From Planktosalinus sp963977065 (GTDB lineage Bacteria > Bacteroidota > Bacteroidia > Flavobacteriales > Flavobacteriaceae): a DNA stretch of 64,000 nucleotides. The DNA lies in NCBI GenBank assembly GCA_963977065.1, contig CAXBNF010000009.1, positions 1 through 64,000 on the forward strand. The letters run 5' to 3'. Position 1 is the stretch's first letter, and every line of letters starts with the position of its first letter. Positions 24,376-33,002 of this stretch are shown here, in pieces. A program made the position numbers and the translations under genes. The notes beneath the pieces were generated by a model. The model did no database searches and was not told where the DNA came from. It saw only the letters and a program-made list of their open reading frames with translations.

Positions 24376-24409
24376 AAACGGGTTGAAGTTAAAATTCAAT
24401 CCGTTTTTT
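24376..24409 (+). terminator. Intrinsic terminator
   Basis: The stem AAACGGGTTGAA (24376-24387) pairs with TTCAATCCGTTT (24395-24406), with one G-T wobble and a 7-base loop, then a T-run. Confidence 0.88.
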
Positions 24410-24513
24410 ATTTCTTTACTCAAAAAAGCGTTCCAAAAATCATTCCTTTTTTCACGTCACTATTTTAGAAAAAAAATCTCCATTTCATTATAATTTATTT
24501 CATTTAAAAAAAC

Positions 24514-24521
24514 TATCTTTG
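24514..24521 (+). promoter_or_regulatory. atpD promoter element TATCTTTG
   Basis: A match to TAnnTTTG, followed by CGCC, 73 bp before the atpD start. This fits the strong, growth-linked promoter expected for the operon. Confidence 0.75.
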
Positions 24522-24593
24522 CGCCTTGAAAATCGAACCTTATTTCCTGAGGTTTTTATGATAATTAATTTGCTAAACAATAAATAGTTAACA

Positions 24594-26099
24594 ATGTCAA
24601 ACGTTACAGGTAAAGTTGCTCAAATCATTGGTCCGGTTGTGGACGTTGAGTTTTCAAGTGGTGCTGAACTACCCAAAATTTACGATTCATTAGAAATTGA
24701 AATGCCCGCCGGGAAGTTAATTCTTGAGGTGCAATCACACATTGGTGAGAACACCGTTAGAACTATCTCTATGGACTCAACAGACGGACTCAGCCGAGGT
24801 GTTGATGTGGTTGCTACTGGAGCTCCAATTCAAATGCCCATTGGTGATGATATTTACGGAAGATTATTCAACGTAATTGGTGACGCAATTGACGGTATTG
24901 GAAACCTTCCAAAAGCAGGAGCAAGTGGTTTACCCATTCACCGTGACGCTCCAAAATTTGAGGATTTATCAACTTCTACCGAAGTGCTTTTTACAGGTAT
25001 CAAAGTAATTGACTTAATTGAGCCGTATGCAAAAGGAGGTAAAATTGGTCTTTTTGGTGGTGCCGGTGTTGGAAAAACGGTATTGATTCAGGAATTGATT
25101 AACAACATTGCAAAAGGACACGGTGGTTTATCTGTATTTGCCGGTGTGGGTGAAAGAACCCGTGAAGGTAATGACCTTTTGAGAGAAATGCTTGAGTCGG
25201 GCATTATCAAATATGGTGATGACTTTATGCACTCTATGGAAGACGGCGGATGGGATTTATCCAAAGTTGACAAAAAAGCAATGAAAGAATCGAAAGCAAC
25301 TTTCGTGTTTGGACAGATGAATGAGCCTCCAGGAGCACGTGCCCGTGTGGCCCTTTCAGGATTGACCATTGCAGAATATTTCCGTGATGGTTCCGGTGAA
25401 GGACAAGGAAAAGATGTACTTTTCTTCGTTGACAACATCTTTAGATTTACACAAGCAGGTTCTGAAGTATCAGCGCTTCTTGGACGTATGCCTTCTGCTG
25501 TGGGTTACCAGCCTACTTTAGCAACTGAAATGGGCGCGATGCAAGAGCGTATTACTTCAACTAAAAGAGGATCGATTACCTCTGTACAGGCCGTTTATGT
25601 ACCTGCAGATGATTTAACAGATCCGGCTCCAGCAACAACCTTTGCCCACTTGGATGCAACAACAGTACTTTCGAGAAAAATTGCTGAGTTAGGTATTTAC
25701 CCTGCGGTTGACCCACTGGATTCAACTTCGAGAATTTTAACGAAAGAAATACTAGGCGCTGAGCATTACAACTGTGCTTCACGCGTAAAAGAGTTACTAC
25801 AACGCTATAAAGAATTACAAGATATTATTGCCATCCTTGGTATGGAAGAACTTTCTGAAGAAGACAAGCTTGCGGTAAACCGCGCACGTCGTGTTCAGCG
25901 ATTCCTTTCACAACCTTTCCACGTGGCAGAGCAGTTTACCGGTATCCCGGGAGTGCTTGTTGATATCAAAGAAACTATCAAAGGATTCAATATGATTATG
26001 GACGGTGAATTAGACCACCTTCCCGAATCTGCTTTCAACCTGAAAGGTTCTATTGAGGAAGCGATTGAAGCCGGAGAGAAAATGCTTGCTGAAGCGTAA
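24594..26099 (+). CDS. atpD: F1 ATP synthase subunit beta
   Basis: A 501-residue catalytic subunit of F1. The Walker A motif GGAGVGKTVLIQEL, Walker B FFVDNIFRFTQAGSE and catalytic glutamate in AGVGERTREGND are all present, with the N-terminal beta-barrel starting GKVAQIIGPVVDVEF. Length is normal or slightly long for the family, and the sequence appears complete and functional. In many Bacteroidota the atpDC pair is separate from the other ATP synthase genes, as here. It is transcribed from its own promoter with atpC 77 bp downstream. Confidence 0.97.
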   Translation: MSNVTGKVAQIIGPVVDVEFSSGAELPKIYDSLEIEMPAGKLILEVQSHIGENTVRTISMDSTDGLSRGVDVVATGAPIQMPIGDDIYGRLFNVIGDAIDGIGNLPKAGASGLPIHRDAPKFEDLSTSTEVLFTGIKVIDLIEPYAKGGKIGLFGGAGVGKTVLIQELINNIAKGHGGLSVFAGVGERTREGNDLLREMLESGIIKYGDDFMHSMEDGGWDLSKVDKKAMKESKATFVFGQMNEPPGARARVALSGLTIAEYFRDGSGEGQGKDVLFFVDNIFRFTQAGSEVSALLGRMPSAVGYQPTLATEMGAMQERITSTKRGSITSVQAVYVPADDLTDPAPATTFAHLDATTVLSRKIAELGIYPAVDPLDSTSRILTKEILGAEHYNCASRVKELLQRYKELQDIIAILGMEELSEEDKLAVNRARRVQRFLSQPFHVAEQFTGIPGVLVDIKETIKGFNMIMDGELDHLPESAFNLKGSIEEAIEAGEKMLAEA

Positions 26100-26176
26100 A
26101 TTTAGTTAATAGTTATTGGTTAATAGTTTTCATTTTAGCTGTTAACCAATAACACTTAATCATTAACCAAATACAA

Positions 26177-26455
26177 ATGAAATTAGAAATCATATCACCC
26201 GAAGCCGTTTTATTGCAAGCTGATGTAAAATCTGTTGCTGTGCCCGGTGTAAATGGTGAATTCCAAATACTGGATAATCACGCGCCCATTGTTTCCATTC
26301 TTCAGGAAGGGCTTATTAAAATAGATGGCAACATCACCATCAATGAAAATGTGAAAAAGAAATTCTCAAAAAACGATGAGGGTAGATGGACACTTTTCAT
26401 TAATAGTGGAACTTTGGAAATGAATAACAACAAAGTGATTATTCTTGCAGATTAA
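26177..26455 (+). CDS. atpC: F1 ATP synthase subunit epsilon
   Basis: A 92-residue protein with only the N-terminal beta-sandwich of epsilon: KLEIISPEAVLLQADVKSV and GVNGEFQILDNHAPIVSIL. The C-terminal helical hairpin that inhibits the enzyme in other bacteria is missing, which is usual for Bacteroidota epsilon subunits. The intergenic DNA before it (26100-26176) is a repetitive TTAATAGTTATTGGTTAAT-type sequence. A strong terminator follows. Confidence 0.93.
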   Translation: MKLEIISPEAVLLQADVKSVAVPGVNGEFQILDNHAPIVSILQEGLIKIDGNITINENVKKKFSKNDEGRWTLFINSGTLEMNNNKVIILAD

Positions 26456-26475
26456 ATCATTTTAAATAATAAAAT

Positions 26476-26509
26476 AAAAACCCGATAATTCCGATTATCG
26501 GGTTTTTTT
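26476..26509 (+). terminator. Intrinsic terminator of atpDC
   Basis: CCCGATAAT (26481-26489) pairs with ATTATCGGG (26494-26502) around TCCG, flanked by A-run and T-run, so it can act on both strands. Confidence 0.93.
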
Positions 26510-26594
26510 ATGTCATAATGTTACTAAGTTGTTAAACCTTCTATCTCTTGAATTTTAAAGTGAGTCCTTTATTTCAAAAATTCCTAAAATCTAC

Positions 26595-26602
26595 TATATT
26601 TG
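26595..26602 (+). promoter_or_regulatory. mrp operon promoter element TATATTTG
   Basis: A perfect TAnnTTTG match 21 bp before ATG 26624. A TTG start at 26600 would lie inside the promoter, so the ATG is preferred. Confidence 0.65.
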
Positions 26603-26623
26603 CTATTGACACTTTACAAACTT

Positions 26624-28930
26624 ATGCTGATAGCAATACTCACAGGTTTTCTTTTTTCAATTTTTTTGGTGTTTGCCGGTAAGTATCTGAAAGGCAGGTT
26701 GGCCATACTTTCAGCACTTGTTCCTTTAGGTCTTTTTGTTTATTTCTTAAATTTTTCCAAGCGCATTGCAAACGGTGAGGTTATCTCTCAAACTTTTGAG
26801 TGGGTGCCTTCTTTGGGCGTAAATCTTGGCTTTACATTGGATGGGGTTTCACTCATCTTTGCCTTAATGATTACCGGCATTGGGTTTTTGGTCTTTGCCT
26901 ATACTGCAGCCTATTTAAAAGGTCACGAGTTTCTGGACCGATTTTATGGCTATTTAGGAATTTTTATGGCAGCAATGCTGGGTGTGGTGCTGTCAGACAA
27001 TATCATATCGCTCTTTGTTTTTTGGGAATTAACCAGTATCAGTTCGTTTTTTCTTATTGGTTTCAACAACAAAGAAGAAGCTTCCAGAAAATCGGCTATT
27101 TTAGCTTTAGCCATCACGGGAACCGGGGGGCTTTTACTCCTGGCTGGCGTATTGATTCTGGGGAATGTTGCCGGCACTTATAGTATTTCTGAGATGCTTT
27201 CCTCTAAAGAAGTGATTGCTGACAGTGCCCATTATTTTCTTATTGTCCTCCTCATTTTTGGGGCTGCCTTTACAAAATCGGCTCAATTTCCATTTCACTT
27301 TTGGTTGCCCGGTGCAATGAAAGCACCCACTCCTGTTTCTACCTATCTGCATTCGGCAACAATGGTAAAAGCCGGTGTTTATTTATTGATGCGTTTTACG
27401 CCTGTTTTGGGAAGTACAGAGCTATGGAATTCTACCCTGATAATTGTGGGGGCAACAACCATGGTTTATGCAGCCATACACACAATCTTTAGAACCGATT
27501 TAAAGGGAATACTTGCCTATTCGACGATATCAGCTTTAGGAATCTTAGTGTTTTTAATCGGTCTCGGAACACAGGATGCTCTTTTAGCTGCTTGTGTTTT
27601 TATTCTTGTTCATGCTTTATATAAAGCCACATTATTCCTTGTTACAGGTATTATTGACCACGAGACAGGCTCCCGTGATATAACTGTACTTTCAGGACTT
27701 AGGAAAGTATTATTACCGGTAGCGATAGCAGGTTTTTTAGCGGCAATCTCAAATGCAGGGATTCCACCAAGTTTTGGATTTTTAGGAAAAGATTTAATTT
27801 ATGAAGCTACCCTTCATTTTGGAAGTTCGGCAGTGATACTCACTATATTGGCAGTCGTCACAAACATATTGCTGCTTTATGCCGGTTTTTTAGCGGGTAT
27901 CAAACCCTTTACAGGAAAGCTCCCGGCTACTTTTGAAAAAGTGCATTTGCCTAGTTTTTTAATGTGGTTACCTCCTTTAATTTTAGCTACTTTGGGAATT
28001 GTTATTGGTATTTTTCCATCCATTATACAAGGGTCATTAATTCAGCCGGCAGTGACTGCTTTGGGAGAAAGCGGTCAAGAAATTCAATTAAAGCTTTGGC
28101 ATGGGTTTAATTTAATTTTAGCCCTGAGTGCTACAACAATTGGTGTGGGTGCTCTGCTATATTTTATAATAAAACCTTCTCAAAAACTTGAAAAAGGCAT
28201 TGCTAAGCTTGAATTTATTGCACCACAAACACTCGTTGAAAAATTTGGGTTTGGCTTTGGTAAGTTTTCAAGATTTACAACAGGAATCATTCAAAACGGT
28301 TATCTGAGATATTATGTGTCAGTCATTATATTGTTTTTGGTACTATTAACAGGCTATACCTTAATACAAAACACAAAATATGTATTTGATTATGATTCCT
28401 TTTCAGCTTTAACCGTCTATGAAGTCTTGACAGTATTAGTAATGATGGTTGGAATTCTTTTTACTGTTTTCACTAAGTCGCGACTAGCTGCAGTAGCAGC
28501 AATGGGTGTTGTAGGTCTTGCTATCAGCCTTATTTTTGTATATTACAGTGCCCCGGACCTTGCAATGACACAGTTTTCAATCGATACATTGACCGTTATT
28601 TTATTTGTACTTGTTTTGTATAAATTACCAAAATATTTAAACTTTTCAGATTATAAAGTGCGCATTAAAGATGGTATTTTATCACTTGTTTTTGGTGCTT
28701 TAATAACGGTTTTAGCACTTGAGGTTTTGAGTGAGCCGCAAGGCTCTCAATTAACTGATTATTATGCTGAAAATGCCTATGTTTTAGCCAAGGGGAAAAA
28801 CGTAGTGAATGTAATTTTAGTTGATTTCAGAGGAATTGACACTTTTATGGAAATTGCAGTGCTTACCATTGCTGCTATTGGTGTATTTTCTTTATTGAAA
28901 TTGAGACTTACAAGTAAAAATAGAAGATAA
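26624..28930 (+). CDS. mrpA: Na+/H+ antiporter subunit MrpA
   Basis: A 768-residue polytopic protein related to NuoL. The proton-pumping core includes FVFWELTSISSFFLIGF, the lysine helix in FTKSAQFPFHFWLPGAMKAP and the loop helix HATMVKAGVY-type region (YLHSATMVKAGVYLLMR). The C-terminal third carries the MbhD-like segment (YYSAPDLAMTQFSIDT) and the MrpB-like tail ending VNVILVDFRGIDTFMEI, as in full-length MrpA. It starts a seven-gene operon, mrpABCDEFG, with gaps below 20 bp or overlaps. The complex exchanges Na+ for H+ across the inner membrane. Confidence 0.95.
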   Translation: MLIAILTGFLFSIFLVFAGKYLKGRLAILSALVPLGLFVYFLNFSKRIANGEVISQTFEWVPSLGVNLGFTLDGVSLIFALMITGIGFLVFAYTAAYLKGHEFLDRFYGYLGIFMAAMLGVVLSDNIISLFVFWELTSISSFFLIGFNNKEEASRKSAILALAITGTGGLLLLAGVLILGNVAGTYSISEMLSSKEVIADSAHYFLIVLLIFGAAFTKSAQFPFHFWLPGAMKAPTPVSTYLHSATMVKAGVYLLMRFTPVLGSTELWNSTLIIVGATTMVYAAIHTIFRTDLKGILAYSTISALGILVFLIGLGTQDALLAACVFILVHALYKATLFLVTGIIDHETGSRDITVLSGLRKVLLPVAIAGFLAAISNAGIPPSFGFLGKDLIYEATLHFGSSAVILTILAVVTNILLLYAGFLAGIKPFTGKLPATFEKVHLPSFLMWLPPLILATLGIVIGIFPSIIQGSLIQPAVTALGESGQEIQLKLWHGFNLILALSATTIGVGALLYFIIKPSQKLEKGIAKLEFIAPQTLVEKFGFGFGKFSRFTTGIIQNGYLRYYVSVIILFLVLLTGYTLIQNTKYVFDYDSFSALTVYEVLTVLVMMVGILFTVFTKSRLAAVAAMGVVGLAISLIFVYYSAPDLAMTQFSIDTLTVILFVLVLYKLPKYLNFSDYKVRIKDGILSLVFGALITVLALEVLSEPQGSQLTDYYAENAYVLAKGKNVVNVILVDFRGIDTFMEIAVLTIAAIGVFSLLKLRLTSKNRR

Positions 28931-28944
28931 AAAATAAGTATATC

Positions 28945-29358
28945 ATGAAAACAATTATTTTAAGGACAGCCTCAGATTATTTATTACCGTTGCTGCTTTT
29001 GTTTTCAATTTTTATTTTACTTCGCGGGCATTATTTGCCGGGAGGTGGTTTTGTGGGTGGACTCATAGCTTCTATTGCTTTTGTTTTACACGCTTTTGCA
29101 AATGGATTGGAAAACACAAAAAACCTATTGAGATTACACCCCGGATATTTAATGCCACTGGGGCTTTTAGTAGCTACTTTAGCCGGGTTATCACCCATAT
29201 TTGTTGAAAACCTTCCTTTTATGACGGGAATTTGGTTTCAAGAACCCTTGCCCGTAATTGGTATGATAGGCTCAGCTCTTTTCTTTGACATAGGGGTCTA
29301 TCTTGTCGTCATTGGCGTTTCATTAACCATTATTTTCACAATAACAGAATCTGCATAA
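28945..29358 (+). CDS. mrpB: Na+/H+ antiporter subunit MrpB
   Basis: A 137-residue subunit with four hydrophobic segments and the MnhB signature LLRGHYLPGGGFVGGLIAS near residue 30. The family length is about 140. It lies 14 bp after mrpA and 2 bp before mrpC. Confidence 0.93.
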   Translation: MKTIILRTASDYLLPLLLLFSIFILLRGHYLPGGGFVGGLIASIAFVLHAFANGLENTKNLLRLHPGYLMPLGLLVATLAGLSPIFVENLPFMTGIWFQEPLPVIGMIGSALFFDIGVYLVVIGVSLTIIFTITESA

Positions 29359-29360
29359 CT

Positions 29361-29714
29361 ATGGAGTTTTTACTTGCCATATTAATAGGACTTTTATATG
29401 CTTCAGGCTTGTATATGATGCTGCGCCGCAGTTTAGTTAAACTAATTATAGGCCTTATCTTATTAAGTAATGGTGCTAATTTATTGATTTTTCTTTTGGG
29501 AAGAATTACAAAAGGAAAACCGCCCATTATTCCGGAAGAATCTTACAACTTTCTGGACGCATATGCAGACCCGGTACCACAGGCTTTGATTTTAACTGCC
29601 ATTGTGATCAGTTTTGGTTTGCAATCCTTTGCGATAGTATTAATCAAACGTGCATACAAAGTGGTTAAAACAGACGATTTAGACCAAATGAACTCAACAG
29701 ACGAATTTTCATGA
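29361..29714 (+). CDS. mrpC: Na+/H+ antiporter subunit MrpC
   Basis: A 117-residue NuoK-like subunit with three membrane helices. It shows the conserved GLILLSNGANLLIFLLG and DPVPQALILTAIVISFG, including the glutamine/alanine-rich helix of the MnhC group. It overlaps mrpD by 4 bp. Confidence 0.94.
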   Translation: MEFLLAILIGLLYASGLYMMLRRSLVKLIIGLILLSNGANLLIFLLGRITKGKPPIIPEESYNFLDAYADPVPQALILTAIVISFGLQSFAIVLIKRAYKVVKTDDLDQMNSTDEFS

Positions 29715-31219
29715 TACAGCACATTGTTTTATATCCAATTATTGTTCAGTTGCTTTTGGCAATACTGTTGCTGTTTTCATGGAATAGTATTAAAATACAA
29801 AAACTGATAAGTGCCGGAGGAAGTATTATAAGTTTGTTAGTCTCTATTGGATTGATAATGACTGTTTGGAATGAGGGAACATTAACAATTCAATCAGGAG
29901 GCTGGGAAGCTCCTTTTGGAATTACTTTTGTTGCAGATGCTTTTGCCGCAACGATGGTATTACTAACTGCCATTAGTGGTCTTGCCGTATCCTTTTTTAC
30001 AGTAGGAACCATTTTAAAAGCACGGCTCAAATTTGGGTTTTTACCGGTATTACATTTCTTGTTTTTAGGATTAAACGGTGCCTTTTTAACAGGTGATATA
30101 TTCAACCTGTATGTTTGGTTTGAAATCATCATCATTAGTTCGTTTGTATTAATCACTTTGGGTGGCGAAAAGAAACAAATTGAAGGAGCTGTTAAATATT
30201 TCACCCTTAACATTTTTGCATCTGTAATTTTTTTAACAGCCATTGCCGTTTTGTATGGATTGACAGGCTCATTGAACATGGCCGACTTAGCTTTAAAAAT
30301 TGCTGCCATAGAAAACCGGGGGTTGGTTGAAGTAACAGCCATTTTATTTTTAATAGGTTTTGGAATTAAGGCCGCTATTTTTCCGTTGTATTTTTGGTTG
30401 CCGGCTGCATATCATACTCCCCCGCCTGCAGTATCGGCTGTTTTTGGCGGACTTTTAACCAAAGTGGGGGTATATGCACTTATTCGTGTTTTTACCTTAA
30501 TTTTTGTTGGAGATGTATTTCTTGAAAATATCATTCTGGTTTTAGCCGGGTTTACAATCGTTGCAGGTGCTCTTGGAGCTCTGACACAAAATAATATTGC
30601 CAAAGTTTTTTCTTATCTAATCATTTGCCATATTGGTTTTATGATTTTAGGTCTGGGTTTGTACACGGAAGCAGCGATTGCAGCTGCCATTTTTTATGTT
30701 ATCCACGACATTGTTGTAAAGACCAATCTCTTTATGGTGGGTGGTTTGATTTACAGAATTAAAGGGACTTACAGTATGAGAGATCTGGGCGGTATTTATG
30801 CAAAATATCCCCTTCTTTCTTTATTAATGATTATTCCTTTGTTTTCTTTGGTAGGAATCCCACCATTTTCAGGGTTTTGGCCAAAGCTTTCATTAATCAC
30901 TGAAAGTTTTAAAATTGATAATTATTGGTTGATTGCAGCACTTTTATTTGGAACTTTTATTACCTTGTTTGTGATTGCACGTCTTTGGGCAGAAGTATTC
31001 TGGAAAAAGGGTAAAAAATTACCCGAAATTCAAAACTTCAGATACTATGATAAACTAAAAATTGAAAAGAAAATTGAAATAGTAGGCCCAATACTTTTTT
31101 TAGCTCTCATCTCACTTTACATAGGTTTTGGTGCAGAAAACATTCAACAGCTGGCGATGAGAGTGGGAGAAGAGTTAATGAATAATCAACTGTATATACA
31201 AGCTGTTTTAGGAAAATAA
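29711..31219 (+). CDS. mrpD: Na+/H+ antiporter subunit MrpD
   Basis: A 502-residue NuoN/NuoM-like subunit with about 14 helices. Visible marks are LYVWFEIIIISSFVLITL (conserved glutamate), KAAIFPLYFWLPAAYHTPPP (conserved lysine and HxPP-type region) and VIHDIVVKTNLFMVGGL. It is full length and follows mrpC by a 4-bp overlap. Confidence 0.95.
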   Translation: MIQHIVLYPIIVQLLLAILLLFSWNSIKIQKLISAGGSIISLLVSIGLIMTVWNEGTLTIQSGGWEAPFGITFVADAFAATMVLLTAISGLAVSFFTVGTILKARLKFGFLPVLHFLFLGLNGAFLTGDIFNLYVWFEIIIISSFVLITLGGEKKQIEGAVKYFTLNIFASVIFLTAIAVLYGLTGSLNMADLALKIAAIENRGLVEVTAILFLIGFGIKAAIFPLYFWLPAAYHTPPPAVSAVFGGLLTKVGVYALIRVFTLIFVGDVFLENIILVLAGFTIVAGALGALTQNNIAKVFSYLIICHIGFMILGLGLYTEAAIAAAIFYVIHDIVVKTNLFMVGGLIYRIKGTYSMRDLGGIYAKYPLLSLLMIIPLFSLVGIPPFSGFWPKLSLITESFKIDNYWLIAALLFGTFITLFVIARLWAEVFWKKGKKLPEIQNFRYYDKLKIEKKIEIVGPILFLALISLYIGFGAENIQQLAMRVGEELMNNQLYIQAVLGK

Positions 31220-31222
31220 AAA

Positions 31223-31699
31223 ATGAGAAGTAAATTTTTAAGCAACATATTACTAACTTTAGTTTGGGTCGCATTGACGGGCAGCTTTGCGCTTCTCAAC
31301 TTTGTGTTTGGTTTTATTTTAAGCTTTTTAATACTTTGGGTCATATCAAACGGACAAGGGGAATCAAAATACTTTAAGATTCTCCCAAAAATGATTTCAT
31401 TTATCTTTTTCTTTCTGTACGAACTATTTAAAGCAAATCTTCAAGTGGCTTATGATGTGATTACTCCAAAGTTTTATATGAAACCCGGTATTGTAAAAGT
31501 TCCGCTTGATGCGAAAACAGATATGGAGATTACACTTTTAGCAAATTTAATTTCCCTAACTCCGGGCACTTTAAGCTTAGATGTTTCAAATGACAGAAAA
31601 GTGCTTTATGTCCACGCTATGTATGTCTCAAATAAAGAAAAATTTATAAAGGGCATTAAACAAGGGTTTGAAAAACGATTATTAGAAATATTAAGATGA
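31223..31699 (+). CDS. mrpE: Na+/H+ antiporter subunit MrpE
   Basis: A 158-residue subunit with two or three N-terminal membrane segments and the family region FYELFKANLQVAYDVITP then NLISLTPGTLSLDVS, which are diagnostic for MnhE. It overlaps mrpF by 4 bp. Confidence 0.93.
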   Translation: MRSKFLSNILLTLVWVALTGSFALLNFVFGFILSFLILWVISNGQGESKYFKILPKMISFIFFFLYELFKANLQVAYDVITPKFYMKPGIVKVPLDAKTDMEITLLANLISLTPGTLSLDVSNDRKVLYVHAMYVSNKEKFIKGIKQGFEKRLLEILR

Positions 31700-31971
31700 C
31701 CTTATACGAGTATTTATATTACATTTTATTACCAATACTTTCGTTTTCGATTGTGTTATTATTCGTTCGTTTTTTAATGGGCCCAAGTATTGTTGACAGG
31801 GTCATCACACTTGATTTATTAATTACAACAGGTATTGGCGTGATTGCTATTTATAGCATAACAACAAACCAACCCACATTTTTGGATATTGCGATGATAC
31901 TTGCTTTAATTGCATTTCTTGGAACTGTAGCATTTTCCTATTACCTCGAAAAAAGAAATAAAAATGAGTGA
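31696..31971 (+). CDS. mrpF: Na+/H+ antiporter subunit MrpF
   Basis: A 91-residue subunit with three membrane helices and the conserved RFLMGPSIVDRVITLDLL, where the aspartates are characteristic of MnhF. It overlaps mrpG by 8 bp. Confidence 0.94.
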   Translation: MTLYEYLYYILLPILSFSIVLLFVRFLMGPSIVDRVITLDLLITTGIGVIAIYSITTNQPTFLDIAMILALIAFLGTVAFSYYLEKRNKNE

Positions 31972-32338
31972 AATAATCATAGGTACATTAGCCACTTTAG
32001 GAACGCTGTTTGTCTTGCTGGCAGCTATAGGCGTTATAAGAATGCCCGATACCTATTTGCGCATTTCTGTAACAACAAAAGCAGCTACACTCGGTATAGG
32101 TTTGATTCTGGGTGCTGCAGCTGTTTATTTTAGCGATATTTCAATTACATCAAGAGTACTTGCCATTATCTTGTTTATTCTCTTAACGGCCCCTGTGGGC
32201 GCTCACCTTATTGGACGTGCATCATACTTTATTGGAGTCAAACTTTGGAAAAAATCAGTTATTGATGATCTGGAGGGTAAATACAAAAAAACCACTCACG
32301 AGTTGAAAAGTGATGATGAACGGGAAAATGACATTTAA
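31964..32338 (+). CDS. mrpG: Na+/H+ antiporter subunit MrpG
   Basis: A 124-residue subunit with three membrane helices. The MnhG signature IGVIRMPDTYLRISVTTKAAT and the ending TAPVGAHLIGRASY are clear. A charged C-terminal tail follows. It is the last gene of the mrp operon; the next gene starts 83 bp later. Confidence 0.94.
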   Translation: MSEIIIGTLATLGTLFVLLAAIGVIRMPDTYLRISVTTKAATLGIGLILGAAAVYFSDISITSRVLAIILFILLTAPVGAHLIGRASYFIGVKLWKKSVIDDLEGKYKKTTHELKSDDERENDI

Positions 32339-32421
32339 AACATTCAAGTGCTTACAATTTTTACAAAAAAACCTCATAAAAAATAAAAAGTTAGTATCTT
32401 TCCTAGGTAAAAATTTAAAAC

Positions 32422-33000
32422 ATGGATGAATGGTTTTCTGCACTCACATTGTTTGAGCGAATTTACTGGATAACAGCAATAATAGGTTCCGTTTTATTAA
32501 TCATTCTTTTAGTACTTACCTTACTTGGAGGTGATGCAGATGACATAGGAGACATTGACGGTGAAATCGACTTGGATGCCGGGATTAATTTTCAGTTTTT
32601 ATCATTTAAAAACTTAGTAGGGTTTTTCACCATTTTTGGGTGGACAGGAATTGCTTGTTTAAGTGCTGAGATTTCCTATGGAATAACGCTTATGATTTCA
32701 TTATTTTGCGGTCTCTTGATGATGTTTGCTATGGCTTCCTTGTTCTACTTTTTAAGTAAACTCAACAGTAGCGGTGGAGCACTCAAAATAAATAATGCAC
32801 TGGGAGGAATTGGTGAAGTATACAGCACAATAGGTGCAAATAGAAGCACAATTGGAAAAGTGCAAATTAAAGTTCAAGGAGGATATAGAGAACTCGAGGC
32901 GCTCACTGATGAAAGTTTTGACCTCAAACAAGGTAATATCGTAAAAGTTGCTGAAATAACAAGCAATGGGATTCTCATTGTAAACAAATATCAAAAATAA
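32422..33000 (+). CDS. NfeD-like membrane protein
   Basis: A 192-residue membrane protein. After an N-terminal helix (about 15-35) comes an acidic loop (GGDADDIGDIDGEIDLD), then two further helices (about 65-110) and a C-terminal OB-fold-like domain starting about residue 125 (ALGGIGEVYSTIG, ending SNGILIVNKY). This is the short NfeD-type architecture that partners flotillins. It is 2 bp before the flotillin gene, so the two are one unit. In the family it anchors or assembles with the SPFH protein. Confidence 0.78.
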   Translation: MDEWFSALTLFERIYWITAIIGSVLLIILLVLTLLGGDADDIGDIDGEIDLDAGINFQFLSFKNLVGFFTIFGWTGIACLSAEISYGITLMISLFCGLLMMFAMASLFYFLSKLNSSGGALKINNALGGIGEVYSTIGANRSTIGKVQIKVQGGYRELEALTDESFDLKQGNIVKVAEITSNGILIVNKYQK

Positions 33001-33002
33001 CT

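Noticed and set aside
26800..27492. ORFs inside mrpA in other frames
   Set aside because: mrpA reads without break across the region and matches its family from end to end.
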